Positions 28,160 to 39,810 of a stretch of DNA of 64,000 nucleotides are shown in pieces. Each line of letters starts with the position of its first letter. Position 1 is the stretch's first letter. The notes beneath the pieces are model-generated. The model ran no database searches and was not told the DNA's origin. It worked only from the letters and a program-made list of their open reading frames with translations. The stretch covers positions 62,001 to 126,000 of the forward strand of contig JANYET010000050.1 in assembly GCA_025359785.1 (NCBI GenBank). The letters run 5' to 3'. The position numbers and the translations under genes are program-made. This DNA comes from Alphaproteobacteria bacterium. Lineage in GTDB: Bacteria > Pseudomonadota > Alphaproteobacteria > Caulobacterales > Caulobacteraceae.

Positions 28160-29896
28160 TCAGATGTCGGCGTAAACGTGCCGTTCGACCTTCGCGCCTG
28201 GGTGCGTGACCGCGCCCAGGTGGGCCGGACCGACGCCCTGGGCGAACTTCCAGAGGGCCCCTGAGGCATAGTCGGTCACGCGGGGCTGCCAGTGGCGTTG
28301 CCGGTTTTCCAACTCGATAGGGTCCACCTCCAGGTCGATCGTCCCGGCGCCGCAGTCGATGGAGATCATGTCGCCATCCTTCACCAGGCCGATCGGGCCG
28401 CCCTCCTGGGCCTCAGGCCCGACGTGGCCGATGCAGAGACCGCGCGTGGCTCCCGAGAAACGGCCATCGGTGATCAGCGCCACGTTCGCGCCCCGGCCCT
28501 GCCCGGAGATCGCCGCGGTGGTCGATAGCATCTCGCGCATCCCTGGGCCGCCCTTGGGCCCCTCGTAGCGGATGACGATGACGTCGCCGTCCTGGTAGTC
28601 GCCGGCCTCGACCGCCTCGAAACACGCTTGTTCGCCGTCGAACACCCGGGCGGGGCCACGGTGCTTCAGGTGGGTGGTGTTGCCGGCGATCTTGACGATG
28701 GCGCCGTCGGGGGCGAGCGAGCCCCACAGCCCGACCACGCCGCCGGTCTCGGAGAGCGGGTTGGAGACCGGGCGGATCACCACCTGGTCATCGCGCCAGG
28801 TCACGTCCTTCAGGTTCTCGGCGATGGTCTTGCCGGTGACGGTCATGCAGTCGCCGTGGAGATAGCCGCCGTCCAGCAAGGTGCGCAGGAGCATGGGCAC
28901 GCCGCCGGACTCGCCCATGTGCTTGGCCACAAACCGGCCGCCGGGCATCAGGTCGGCCAGATAGGGCGTGGCGCGCATGATCTCGCAGACGTCGCGCATG
29001 GTGAATTCGATGCCGCACTCGTGGGCCATGGCCGGCAGGTGCAGCCCCCCGTTGGTGGAGCCGCCGGTGGCCGCCACCACGCGCGCGGCGTTCTCGAAGG
29101 CCTTGCGGGTGCAGATGTCGCGCGGACGGATGTTCTCCTCGATCAGCCGCATCACCGCCTCGCCGGAGGCGATGGCGTACTGGTCGCGATCCAGGTAGGG
29201 CGCGGGCAGCGCCGAGGACAGCGGCAGCGCCAGGCCGATCGCCTCGGACACGCAGGCCATGGTGTTGGCGGTGTACTGACCGCCGCACGCGCCGTCCCCG
29301 GGACAGGCGTGCTGTTCCAGGTCGCAGAGGTCTTCGAGGCTCATCTTCCCGGCGGAATGCATGCCGACGCCTTCGAAGACGTCCTGCACGGTGACTTCGC
29401 GGCCCTGATAGGCGCCCGGAAGGATGGACCCGCCATAGAGGAAGACGCTGGGCACGTTCAGCCGCAGCATGGCCATCATCATCCCCGGCAGGGATTTGTC
29501 ACAGCCGGCGACGCCGACCAGGGCGTCATAGGCGTGGCCGCGGATGGTCAGTTCGACGGAGTCAGCGATCACCTCGCGGCTGACCAGGGACGAACGCATG
29601 CCCTCATGGCCCATGGCGATGCCGTCGGTGACGGTGATGGTGCAGAATTCGCGCGGCGTGCCGCCGGCGTTCTTCACCCCGATCGAAACCGCATGGGCCT
29701 GACGCATCAGGGCGGTGTTGCAGGGCGCCGCCTCGTTCCAGCAGGAGGCCACGCCAACGAAGGGCTGGGCGATCTCACGGCTGCCGAGACCCATGGCGTA
29801 GAGATACGAACGGTGCGGCGCCCGGCTCGGCCCCTCGGTCACGTGACGGCTGGGCAGTCGGGTCTTGTCCCAGCTTCCATCGGGCTTGCGGTGCAT
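28160..29896 (-). CDS. IlvD/Edd family dehydratase (dihydroxy-acid dehydratase-like)
   Basis: A 578-aa dehydratase. Fe-S ligand cysteines are visible in ASCWNEAAPC, VGVAGCDKSLPGMMMA and CPGDGACGGQYTANTM, and DGRFSGATRGLCIGHVGPEA is conserved near the C-terminus. The family removes water from dihydroxy acids in branched-chain amino acid synthesis or from sugar acids. Its pairing with a racemase and two distant receptors leaves the substrate open, so I do not assign the ilvD symbol with full confidence. A GGAGGAGG ribosome-binding site precedes the start. Confidence 0.85.
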   Translation of the reverse strand: MHRKPDGSWDKTRLPSRHVTEGPSRAPHRSYLYAMGLGSREIAQPFVGVASCWNEAAPCNTALMRQAHAVSIGVKNAGGTPREFCTITVTDGIAMGHEGMRSSLVSREVIADSVELTIRGHAYDALVGVAGCDKSLPGMMMAMLRLNVPSVFLYGGSILPGAYQGREVTVQDVFEGVGMHSAGKMSLEDLCDLEQHACPGDGACGGQYTANTMACVSEAIGLALPLSSALPAPYLDRDQYAIASGEAVMRLIEENIRPRDICTRKAFENAARVVAATGGSTNGGLHLPAMAHECGIEFTMRDVCEIMRATPYLADLMPGGRFVAKHMGESGGVPMLLRTLLDGGYLHGDCMTVTGKTIAENLKDVTWRDDQVVIRPVSNPLSETGGVVGLWGSLAPDGAIVKIAGNTTHLKHRGPARVFDGEQACFEAVEAGDYQDGDVIVIRYEGPKGGPGMREMLSTTAAISGQGRGANVALITDGRFSGATRGLCIGHVGPEAQEGGPIGLVKDGDMISIDCGAGTIDLEVDPIELENRQRHWQPRVTDYASGALWKFAQGVGPAHLGAVTHPGAKVERHVYADI

Positions 29897-30429
29897 CGAA
29901 AACGCCTCCTCCGTCTAGGGGCCCTCCTTAAGCGTGCGGCGCAGCGTGGGGAAGACCCGCGGCGCCAAGCCTGCTGCGAGGGCCCCTCTCGGCGGTCCAT
30001 GGGTTGAACGGCGCCGCAACGCCGTTCGCGCATGCAGCAAAGCCGCGCCCTTGCCGGACAGACGCCCCGCCGGTGATATTTCATGCCCGCAATGCCTGTC
30101 GTGCAGAGGGCGAAACGCCTCGACTTCTCTCACAAATCGAGAGGCTTCGGCCTTGCCGCCGCAAGCTGCCGGTTCGGACGATTGCAATATCAGCACATCA
30201 GCGCCGCTGACTTTGGACGTCGGTGGCGTTGTTGCGGCGCCTCCAAGATTTTTATAGTCGCTTGATGCGCTCATCGCGCCTCCGGATCATTGCGACGTCT
30301 TGGGAGTTCCGTCAGGTCATCAATAAATCTTCACGATCCAATTGACGAATTTCGATCTGTGCCGCAGCTTCCCCCCAAGCGCAAAAAATTGCGCACTAGA
30401 AACAAATACGCTGCGGGGAGGCGGCTCAG
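29897..30429. other. Gene-poor 533-bp divergent region
   Basis: This gap lies between the divergent ilvD-like gene and the first TonB receptor and must hold both promoters. No convincing gene was found; a 119-aa minus-strand frame (29915-30274) lacks any recognisable domain. Two overlapping, mutually exclusive small stems occur (CTCGA/TCGAG at 30119-30141; CTCTC/GAGAG at 30127-30143). The stretch 30270-30420 is clearly less GC-rich than the surroundings, as expected for a promoter. Confidence 0.5.
30379..30394 (+). promoter_or_regulatory. GCGCAA-AAAA-TTGCGC inverted repeat before TonB receptor 1
   Basis: A perfect 6-bp inverted repeat with an A-tract spacer lies 35 bp before the receptor start. 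The second receptor (33911) has a similar AAGCGC-A-tract-GCGC arrangement at 33868-33888. It may be an operator or an mRNA leader stem; no regulator is identified here. Confidence 0.45.
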
Positions 30430-33045
30430 ATGCAACTCAAACACACCCTCATGGCGTCCGGCGCCGTGCTCTTCGCCGTCATCGGCTCACAGGCCCACGC
30501 GCAATCACGCCCGAGTTCAGCGGCAGCCGCGGCCACCAACACCATCGAAGAGCTGGTGGTCACCGCCGAAAAGCGCGCGCAGAGCCTGCAGGACGTCCCG
30601 GTGGCCGTCTCGGCCTTCACGTCGGAGAAGCGGGACCTGGTGGGGATCAACACCGTCCAGGACATCACCAACTTCACGCCCGGCCTGCAGTACTCGACCC
30701 AGACCGACCGCATCTCGCTGCGCGGCGTCGGCCGTCTGAACAACTCGCACGCCGCCGACTCGTCTGTGGCCGTCTATGCGGACGGCATCTATTCGACCTC
30801 CACCGTGCAGGCTGGCGAGACCCCACTGTTTATCGACCGCATCGAAGTGCTTCGCGGACCCCAGGGGACGCTGTACGGGCGCAATTCCATCGGCGGGGCC
30901 ATCAATGTCGTCTCGCGTCGACCGACCGAGGACTTCTACGCCGAGGTGCGCGGCACCTACGCGAACTACAACCACTCCCTGGTCGAAGCGGCGGTTTCCG
31001 GCCCGATCACCGAGGGCATCCAGTTCCGCCTGGTCGGAAACCACGAACATCAGAGCAAGGGCTGGTTCAAGAACCTCAGCACCACGGGCGCCCCGGACGA
31101 AGGCAACGTCATCGACACGACCTTCCTAGAGGCCCAGCTGAACTTCAAGTTCAACGACCGGCTGGAAACCTGGATGAAGCTCAGCGTCATCCGGTGGGAC
31201 AACGGCGGCGGCGGGCCTGGCTCGCGGTCGAGCTATGCGCCGTCGCCCTATAATCTCGCCCAGCAGTCACAGGCCAACAACCTGGTGCCGAACGCCGGCT
31301 TCGGCTACAGCGGCTTGGCCACCAACGTGGTGTCCGGCTGCGGCCCGACCAATCCCGCGATCAATAATCCGCGCGAGTTCTGCGCCGACACGCCCGGCAC
31401 GGTGACGCTGCACAATACTTACATCTTCGCGAACCACTGGACCTATCACGCCGACAAGTTCGACCTGAAGTACGTCACGGGCGGCACCCGCTATGACTAC
31501 AACCTGACAGGTGATCAGGACGGGACGGCGGTTGGCCAGTATTCGACCTGCTACACGCTCGCGGCCGCCTCGATACCCGGCTGTCAGGCCGGTACGGTGG
31601 CGCCAAATACCTATCCGACCAAATATTCCTTCAACTACACGGAAAATCTCCGTTGGTGGAGCCACGAGTTCAACCTGGTCTCCACGGGATCCGGGAACTT
31701 CCAGTACCTGGTCGGCGTGTATCTCTACAACGAGAGCTACGTACAGCCGGTCTTCACGACCCTGCCGAACGAGGCCCGCCTGGCGGGTGTGGTGATCAAT
31801 GCCGCGACGGGCGGCCTGGCGCCGGCCGACACTCTGCTGCGGCCCTATGACGACCGCCCGTCCCTGCGGACCCGTTCGCAAGCCGTCTTCGGTCAGATCG
31901 ACTGGGCCTTCGCGCCCCAGTGGAAGACCACCCTCGGCATCCGCTTCGGCGAGGATCGCAAGCACGGCGAGGAATCCACCCGCGTCGTGTTCGCGCCCGG
32001 CACGCTCAACGGCACACTGCCGATCGACGTCACGCCGGTCCTGGGCCTCGTCGGCGGCGCCGGCGTCAAGGGCGTCACCTCGGATCCCAACGGCTTCAAG
32101 ACCCGCACCTATGCCGACAAATGGTCGGCGGTCACCGGGACGGCGGGCCTGGAATGGAAACCGAACGAAGACACCCTGGCCTTCGCGAAATACAGCCGAG
32201 GCTACAAGTCGGGCGGCTTCCGGATCGGCATCGACACGTCGCTGGGCGGTGACCCGGAGACCAAGAAGGAGACGCTCGACTCCTTCGAGATCGGCCTGAA
32301 GACGACGCTGTCCAAGACCCTGCAGATCAACGGCGATATCTTCTACTACGACTACAGCAACGCTCAGGTGCCGTTGTCCCAGCCGTCAGCCACCGCGGGC
32401 ACGGCCGCGAACTCCATCCTGTTCAATGTTCCCAAGGCCGTGTCGAAGGGCGTCGAGTTCGAGACGATCTGGCAGCCGATCGATAATCTGCAGATCCTGG
32501 CGAACTATTCCTACCTCGACGCGCACGTCACGTCGGGCCGCGCCATCGACCCCGCCGACTCCTGTGCTCAAGCTCCGGGGGCGCGACGCACCGCCCTGGC
32601 GGGCGTCAACGACGCCTTCTGCGGCGGTCCGCAGTACTTCCAGGACCTGAGCGGCTACAGCCTGCCCAACTCAGCCAAGAACCGGGTGACCTTGAATGCG
32701 AACTACACCTGGAGGATGGACGCCGGCAGCCTGACGGCCTCCGGCACCTATATCTGGCGCAGCGCCCAGTTCGGCAGCATCTTCGACCGCAGCTACTACA
32801 AGGCTCCGTCCTACGATCAGGTGGACGCCCGCCTGACCTGGAAGCCGACCAGCGGCAAATACACGCTGATCGCCTTCGCCAAGAACATTGGCGACACCCT
32901 CGGGTACGCCAATGGGGCCACCGCCGGCCGTCGCGCCGGCAACACGCCCACCGTCGCCGGTCTCAGCGGCGTGTTCGGCCAGAACACCACCTACGAGCTG
33001 ACCCCGCCGCGCACCTACGGCGTCGAGGTCCAGTACCGCTTCTAA
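30430..33045 (+). CDS. TonB-dependent receptor (paralogue 1)
   Basis: An 871-aa outer-membrane receptor. Signal peptide (cleavage after AHAQ), a TonB-box-like IEELVVTAEKR near residues 38-48, a plug domain with LRGVGRLNN and LRGPQGTLYGRNSIGGAINV, and a 22-strand-type barrel ending in YGVEVQYRF. It should import a ligand with TonB-ExbBD energy; the ligand is unknown. It is strongly similar to the receptor at 33911 across the first 150 residues. A 9-bp stem terminator follows. The start is supported by a GGGGAGG ribosome-binding site. Confidence 0.93.
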   Translation: MQLKHTLMASGAVLFAVIGSQAHAQSRPSSAAAAATNTIEELVVTAEKRAQSLQDVPVAVSAFTSEKRDLVGINTVQDITNFTPGLQYSTQTDRISLRGVGRLNNSHAADSSVAVYADGIYSTSTVQAGETPLFIDRIEVLRGPQGTLYGRNSIGGAINVVSRRPTEDFYAEVRGTYANYNHSLVEAAVSGPITEGIQFRLVGNHEHQSKGWFKNLSTTGAPDEGNVIDTTFLEAQLNFKFNDRLETWMKLSVIRWDNGGGGPGSRSSYAPSPYNLAQQSQANNLVPNAGFGYSGLATNVVSGCGPTNPAINNPREFCADTPGTVTLHNTYIFANHWTYHADKFDLKYVTGGTRYDYNLTGDQDGTAVGQYSTCYTLAAASIPGCQAGTVAPNTYPTKYSFNYTENLRWWSHEFNLVSTGSGNFQYLVGVYLYNESYVQPVFTTLPNEARLAGVVINAATGGLAPADTLLRPYDDRPSLRTRSQAVFGQIDWAFAPQWKTTLGIRFGEDRKHGEESTRVVFAPGTLNGTLPIDVTPVLGLVGGAGVKGVTSDPNGFKTRTYADKWSAVTGTAGLEWKPNEDTLAFAKYSRGYKSGGFRIGIDTSLGGDPETKKETLDSFEIGLKTTLSKTLQINGDIFYYDYSNAQVPLSQPSATAGTAANSILFNVPKAVSKGVEFETIWQPIDNLQILANYSYLDAHVTSGRAIDPADSCAQAPGARRTALAGVNDAFCGGPQYFQDLSGYSLPNSAKNRVTLNANYTWRMDAGSLTASGTYIWRSAQFGSIFDRSYYKAPSYDQVDARLTWKPTSGKYTLIAFAKNIGDTLGYANGATAGRRAGNTPTVAGLSGVFGQNTTYELTPPRTYGVEVQYRF

Positions 33046-33053
33046 AACTCTGG

Positions 33054-33092
33054 CGAAGGCGCTCCGTCCCCAGCGGGGCGCCTTCGTTATTT
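33054..33092 (+). terminator. Terminator of TonB receptor 1
   Basis: CGAAGGCGC (33054-33062) pairs perfectly with GCGCCTTCG (33078-33086), followed by TTATTTTC. The 9-bp GC-rich stem directly after the stop codon is a good intrinsic terminator. Confidence 0.75.
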
Positions 33093-33120
33093 TCAGCCAA
33101 GGCCCTTTCGTTATTTTCAG
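33083..33120 (+). repeat. Short direct repeat TTCGTTATTTTCAG
   Basis: The 14-nt sequence TTCGTTATTTTCAG occurs at 33083-33096 and again at 33107-33120, spaced 24 nt start to start. It looks like a local duplication of the terminator T tract. Confidence 0.7.
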
Positions 33121-33168
33121 ACGAGGTCTGGGGGCCGACGCCGACGCCGGCCCAAAGCGCCCGTTCGC

Positions 33169-33648
33169 CTAAAGCGCCTGTTCGATCGCCGCGGCGATCT
33201 CCGGCGCCGCCGGCTCGGTGCGGGGGCCGAAGGCCTGGATCGCCTCGCCCTGCTTGCCGATCAGGATCTTGTGGAAGTTCCACACCGGCACGGCCGACTC
33301 GCCGAGCTCGCCTTGCGCCCATTTGTAGAACGGGTGCGCGCCCTCCCCTTTCACATCGGCCTTCGCGGTCAGCGGGAAGTCGATGTTGAAACGCGTCTCG
33401 CAGAAGGCCTTGATCTCGGCCTCCGTCCCCGGTTCTTGACCTGCAAACTGATTGCAGGGCACGCCCAGAACCACGAGGCCGCGGTCCTTATAGTCGGAGT
33501 AGAGCTTCTCAAGCCCGTCATACTGCGGGGTCAGGCCACAGGCCGACGCCGTATTCACCACCAGGACCACCTTGTCCCTGAACGTGGTCAGCGGCAGCGC
33601 GGCGCCGTCGATGGTTTTGAACTCATAGTCATAGGCTGTGGCGGTCAT
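33169..33648 (-). CDS. Glutathione peroxidase-family thiol peroxidase
   Basis: A 159-aa GPx-family peroxidase. The catalytic cysteine is in NTASACGLTPQYDGLE (near residue 37), with the Gln of CNQFAGQEPG and Trp of WNFHKILI completing the active site. It is a cysteine rather than selenocysteine enzyme and reduces peroxides with thioredoxin or glutathione. It sits on the opposite strand between two paralogous receptors and diverges from the second. Confidence 0.93.
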   Translation of the reverse strand: MTATAYDYEFKTIDGAALPLTTFRDKVVLVVNTASACGLTPQYDGLEKLYSDYKDRGLVVLGVPCNQFAGQEPGTEAEIKAFCETRFNIDFPLTAKADVKGEGAHPFYKWAQGELGESAVPVWNFHKILIGKQGEAIQAFGPRTEPAAPEIAAAIEQAL

Positions 33649-33778
33649 CGGCGTTCTCCGGAGTTTCGCGCCACGCTAGCGCCGCGCGCCGTCGCTGACG
33701 AGATGAAAGCCTCGCGGCCTCCAGGGTCCGAGGCGGCCTCTCGGACACCGGGTTGGTCGGACCTCCGCCATCGAACAA

Positions 33779-33798
33779 CCGTGTTTTTCGAAACACGG
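33779..33798. promoter_or_regulatory. 8-bp stem with TTCG loop between gpx and TonB receptor 2
   Basis: CCGTGTTT-TTCG-AAACACGG forms a perfect 8-bp hairpin with a stable UUCG tetraloop, followed by GTATTTTG. It lies midway between the divergent starts of the peroxidase and receptor 2, so it may be an operator-like inverted repeat rather than a gene-end terminator. Confidence 0.45.
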
Positions 33799-33910
33799 GT
33801 ATTTTGTTTCCGGCTCGCGGCTCTTTTGCGTTGACGGCGCCCTCGGCGAGGCTCAGCTTTTTGGCGTAAGCGCGAAAAAAACAGCGCTACTCGCCATCGG
33901 GAGGCTAGCC

Positions 33911-36661
<2,751 letters not shown>

Positions 36662-36680
36662 CCGACGACCTTTCGATGAG

Positions 36681-36712
36681 AGGGCGCTTCGCTTCGGCGG
36701 AGCGCCCTTTTT
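36681..36712 (+). terminator. Terminator of TonB receptor 2
   Basis: AGGGCGCT (36681-36688) pairs with AGCGCCCT (36701-36708), followed directly by a run of five Ts. A clear intrinsic terminator 19 nt after the stop. Confidence 0.85.
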
Positions 36713-36720
36713 CGTTGGCG

Positions 36721-37644
36721 CTAAGCGCCGCTGGCCAGGGCCTGCTCGACGGCCAAGGCCAGATCGAGCGCGGCGATCGCCTCGCCGGCGTTGACCACCG
36801 GCCGCGCCGCCTCGCCCCGCACCGCCGCCAGGAACCCCGCGACGCTTGCGCCCAGCGGATCGGCGCCGGCCGGCGTATCGGCGAAGTCGGCGTTCAGCGC
36901 GAAGGGGGTGGTGTTGCGTAAGGTCCGCGCCACGAAATCGATCTCCACCTCGCCCGACGGATAGACCACCAGCATGGTGCGTTTGCGCGCCGGGGCCTGG
37001 CGCGAAACATCGAAGATCGCCGTGAAGCCGTCTTCGAAACTGACCTCGGCGCGGGCAACGTCCCAGACCCCGTCGGCGCTGAGCTGGCCCTCGCCTTCGG
37101 CGGTCACCGGCGCCAAGGCCGAGATCGCCAGGGCCAGGTCGATGTCGTGGATCATCAGGTCGAGCACCGCGGAGACATCGCGGCTGCGGTCCGACGGCGG
37201 CCCGTGGCGCAGCGCCTCCAGGCGGAGCGGCTGTTGCGGCACATCCAGCAGGCCCATGGCCTGGAACACCACCCGCTCCTGGTGCCCGCAGGCCACGACC
37301 AGGCCCTTGGCGGCGGCCGCCGCGCGCACCCTCTCGCCGTCAGCGACCGAGGTCGCGATGGGCTTTTCGATATAGACGTGCCGGCCCGCGGCCAGGGCCG
37401 CCAGGGCGTGTTCGGCGTGGAAGGTCGCGGGCGAGGCCACCGTAACCACGTCCACCGCCGCCAGGAACTCGGCCATGTCGGTGAACCCTCGGCCGCCCAG
37501 GGGCATGGCGACCTGGGCCGCCCGGTCGGGATGGGTATCCAGCACGCCGGACAGCACGGCGCCGGACAGCGTGGCGTACTGGCGCGCATGATAGCCGCCG
37601 AACACGCCCGCGCCGATGACGCCGCCCCGGATGGGTTCAGACAT
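36721..37644 (-). CDS. Gfo/Idh/MocA-family oxidoreductase
   Basis: A 307-aa NAD(P)-dependent oxidoreductase. The Rossmann motif GVIGAGVFGGYHARQY lies at the N-terminus and the family lysine motif YIEKPIATS near residue 90. DLMIHDIDLAL is the conserved helix in the C-terminal domain. Substrates are usually sugars or sugar-like; not resolved. The start is ATG 37644; the extended frame to 37725 lacks support. It converges on receptor 2's terminator. Confidence 0.88.
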   Translation of the reverse strand: MSEPIRGGVIGAGVFGGYHARQYATLSGAVLSGVLDTHPDRAAQVAMPLGGRGFTDMAEFLAAVDVVTVASPATFHAEHALAALAAGRHVYIEKPIATSVADGERVRAAAAAKGLVVACGHQERVVFQAMGLLDVPQQPLRLEALRHGPPSDRSRDVSAVLDLMIHDIDLALAISALAPVTAEGEGQLSADGVWDVARAEVSFEDGFTAIFDVSRQAPARKRTMLVVYPSGEVEIDFVARTLRNTTPFALNADFADTPAGADPLGASVAGFLAAVRGEAARPVVNAGEAIAALDLALAVEQALASGA

Positions 37645-37811
37645 TTGCCGGACTCGCCCCTGGACCGCTTCGAAACAAGGCCCGCCGCCTATCAGGTCAT
37701 GGCGCTCGACGCCACCCGCGCCCACGCGCCAGCCCCCCTAGCTAGATGGCGGGGCACCAGCTAAACAGTTGTTTGAACGGGCCGCTGAAGGCCCGAGGGA
37801 GCCAAACCGCC

Positions 37812-38813
37812 ATGCCGAGCGTCCGCGAGATCCGCCTGAAGAGCCGTCCGTCCGGCCTGCCGACCCACGACAACTTCGAGCTGGCGACCGTCGAGCTGGC
37901 CGCGCCCGGCGCCGGCGAGGTGCAGGTCCAGAACCTCTGGATGACCGTCGATCCCTACATGCGCGGCCGCATGAACGACGTGAAGAGCTATGCCCCGCCG
38001 TTTCAGCTCGGCAGGGTGATGGATGGCGGGGCCATCGGCCAGGTCGTGGCCTCCAACGACCCGAGCCTGTCGGTGGGCGATCTGGTGCAGTCCGGCTTCG
38101 GCTGGCGCGAGGGCTTCAATGCGCCCGCCAGCGCGATGCAGAAGCTCAACCCTGGGAAGCTCCCGATCCAGACCTTCCTGGGCGCGGCGGGCATGCCGGG
38201 CCTGACCGCCTACGCGGGCCTGCTGAAGGTCGCGGCGCTGAAGGACGGCGACGTGGTCTTCGTCTCCGGCGCCGCGGGCGCGGTCGGCGCCATGGTCTGC
38301 CAGATCGCCAAGGCCAAGGGCCACACGGTGATCGGCTCGGCCGGCGGCGCCGACAAGGTGGCCTATCTGAAGTCCATCGGGGTCGACCACGTGATCGACT
38401 ACAAGGCCGAGAAGAACCTCAATGCCGCGCTGGCCGCCGCGGCGCCGGACGGCATCGACGTCTATTTCGACAACGTCGGCGGCGCCCATCTGGAGGCTGC
38501 GCTCAACTCGGCGAAGATGTTCGCCCGCTTCGCTATCTGCGGGATGATCTCGATCTACAACGCCACCGCGCCGGAACCCGGCCCGTCGAACCTCGCCCAG
38601 CTGATCGGCAAGAACATCCGCATGGAAGGCTTCATCGTCAGCCACCACTTCGGGATGATGCCGCAGTACATCGCCGAACTGTCGCAATGGGTCGCCGACG
38701 GCAAGGTGAGCTGGAAGGAGACAGTCTTCGAAGGCATCGAAAAGGCGCCCGACGCCTTCATCGGCCTCTTCAAGGGCGAGAACCTCGGCAAGATGCTGGT
38801 GAAGCTGACCTAG
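37812..38813 (+). CDS. NADP-dependent MDR-family oxidoreductase (CurA/LTB4DH-like)
   Basis: A 333-aa zinc-independent medium-chain reductase. Family blocks: VDPYMRGRMND near residue 45, MPGLTAYAGLL near residue 133, the nucleotide motif VSGAAGAVGAMVCQIAKAKG and YFDNVGGAHLEAAL. Likely reduces alkenals or enones with NADPH. ATG 37812 gives the family start (MPSVREIRLKSRP). Stand-alone transcript divergent from the Gfo/Idh/MocA gene. Confidence 0.92.
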   Translation: MPSVREIRLKSRPSGLPTHDNFELATVELAAPGAGEVQVQNLWMTVDPYMRGRMNDVKSYAPPFQLGRVMDGGAIGQVVASNDPSLSVGDLVQSGFGWREGFNAPASAMQKLNPGKLPIQTFLGAAGMPGLTAYAGLLKVAALKDGDVVFVSGAAGAVGAMVCQIAKAKGHTVIGSAGGADKVAYLKSIGVDHVIDYKAEKNLNAALAAAAPDGIDVYFDNVGGAHLEAALNSAKMFARFAICGMISIYNATAPEPGPSNLAQLIGKNIRMEGFIVSHHFGMMPQYIAELSQWVADGKVSWKETVFEGIEKAPDAFIGLFKGENLGKMLVKLT

Positions 38814-38910
38814 TCAGTCCGGCCCCGTCACGGCCGCCATTGGCCGGTCACACTCCAGGGGGTAGAAGGCTCCGTCGCCAGCTACCCTCGACTGCCTCCC
38901 GGAGCCTGCC

Positions 38911-39810
38911 GTGCCGCGCCTGTTCAGCGCCTATGTGATTGTGGATTGGAGCGCCGCCTCCAAGCCGACGACGGGGGCGGATTCCATCTGGATCGGCGTC
39001 ATGAAGCGCGACCTGCGCTTCCGGCTGACCTTCGAAAGCTACAACGAGGCGACCCGCACGGCCGCCGAGGCGCGCCTGACCGCCATCCTGGCCGATCTGA
39101 AGAAGCGGTCGGAGCGCGCGCTGGTGGGGTTCGATTTCCCGCTGGGCTTCCCGCGCGGGTTCGCGGGCGCGCTCAAACTGAAGGGCGAGCCCTGGCGAGC
39201 GGCCTGGGACGAGCTTGGCAAGCGGGTCGTCGACAAGCCCACCAACGTCAACAACCGCTTCAATGTGGCGGCCCAGCTGAACCGCCTGCTGACCGACGGG
39301 CCGTTCCCCTTCTGGGGCGCACCGCCCAAGGACGTGCAGACGACACTGACCGCCACCAAGCTGCGGCCTCATGGTCCCGGCGACCTGCCCGAATTCCGCC
39401 ACGCCGACCTCGCGGCCAAGGGCGCGGCCTCGATCTGGAAGACCTATTACAACGGCTCGGTCGGCGGCCAGGCGATCATGGGCATTCCCCTGGTGCGCCG
39501 GCTGAAGGACGCCCGCGCCGAGGCCGCCAAGGTCTGGCCCTTCGAGACCGGCTTCAAGGGGCTGACCGAGGCCGATCTGGACGGCGTCGATGTGGTCTTC
39601 GCCGAGGTCTATCCCTCGCTGATCAAGGCCGCCTCGCTTCCCGGCGAGGTTAAGGACCTGACCCAGGTCCGCACCACCGCCGAGCATTTCGCCAAGCTGG
39701 ACGAGGCGAGCAAGCTGGGCGAGGTGTTCGGCCCGCCCAAGGGCGCCGCCGCCGACACGGTGCTCGACGCGGAGCGCGAGGAAGGCTGGATCCTGGGGGC
39801 CGGCCGCTAG
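38911..39810 (+). CDS. Conserved hypothetical protein with N-terminal VDWSAA motif
   Basis: A 299-aa soluble protein starting with GTG. The N-terminus AYVIVDWSAASKP and the segment ALVGFDFPLGFPRGF recall RNase H-fold (DUF429-like) proteins; DVVFAEVYPSLI and DAEREEGWILG are also conserved-looking. Related proteins sometimes carry cobalamin- or molybdopterin-related names, which nothing here supports. Its stop overlaps the convergent MATE gene by 4 nt. Confidence 0.75.
   Translation: MPRLFSAYVIVDWSAASKPTTGADSIWIGVMKRDLRFRLTFESYNEATRTAAEARLTAILADLKKRSERALVGFDFPLGFPRGFAGALKLKGEPWRAAWDELGKRVVDKPTNVNNRFNVAAQLNRLLTDGPFPFWGAPPKDVQTTLTATKLRPHGPGDLPEFRHADLAAKGAASIWKTYYNGSVGGQAIMGIPLVRRLKDARAEAAKVWPFETGFKGLTEADLDGVDVVFAEVYPSLIKAASLPGEVKDLTQVRTTAEHFAKLDEASKLGEVFGPPKGAAADTVLDAEREEGWILGAGR

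Noticed and set aside
29915-30274. 119-codon minus-strand frame in the ilvD/receptor gap
   Set aside because: No domain, poor ribosome-binding site and no overlap with conserved context; kept only as a gene-poor region.
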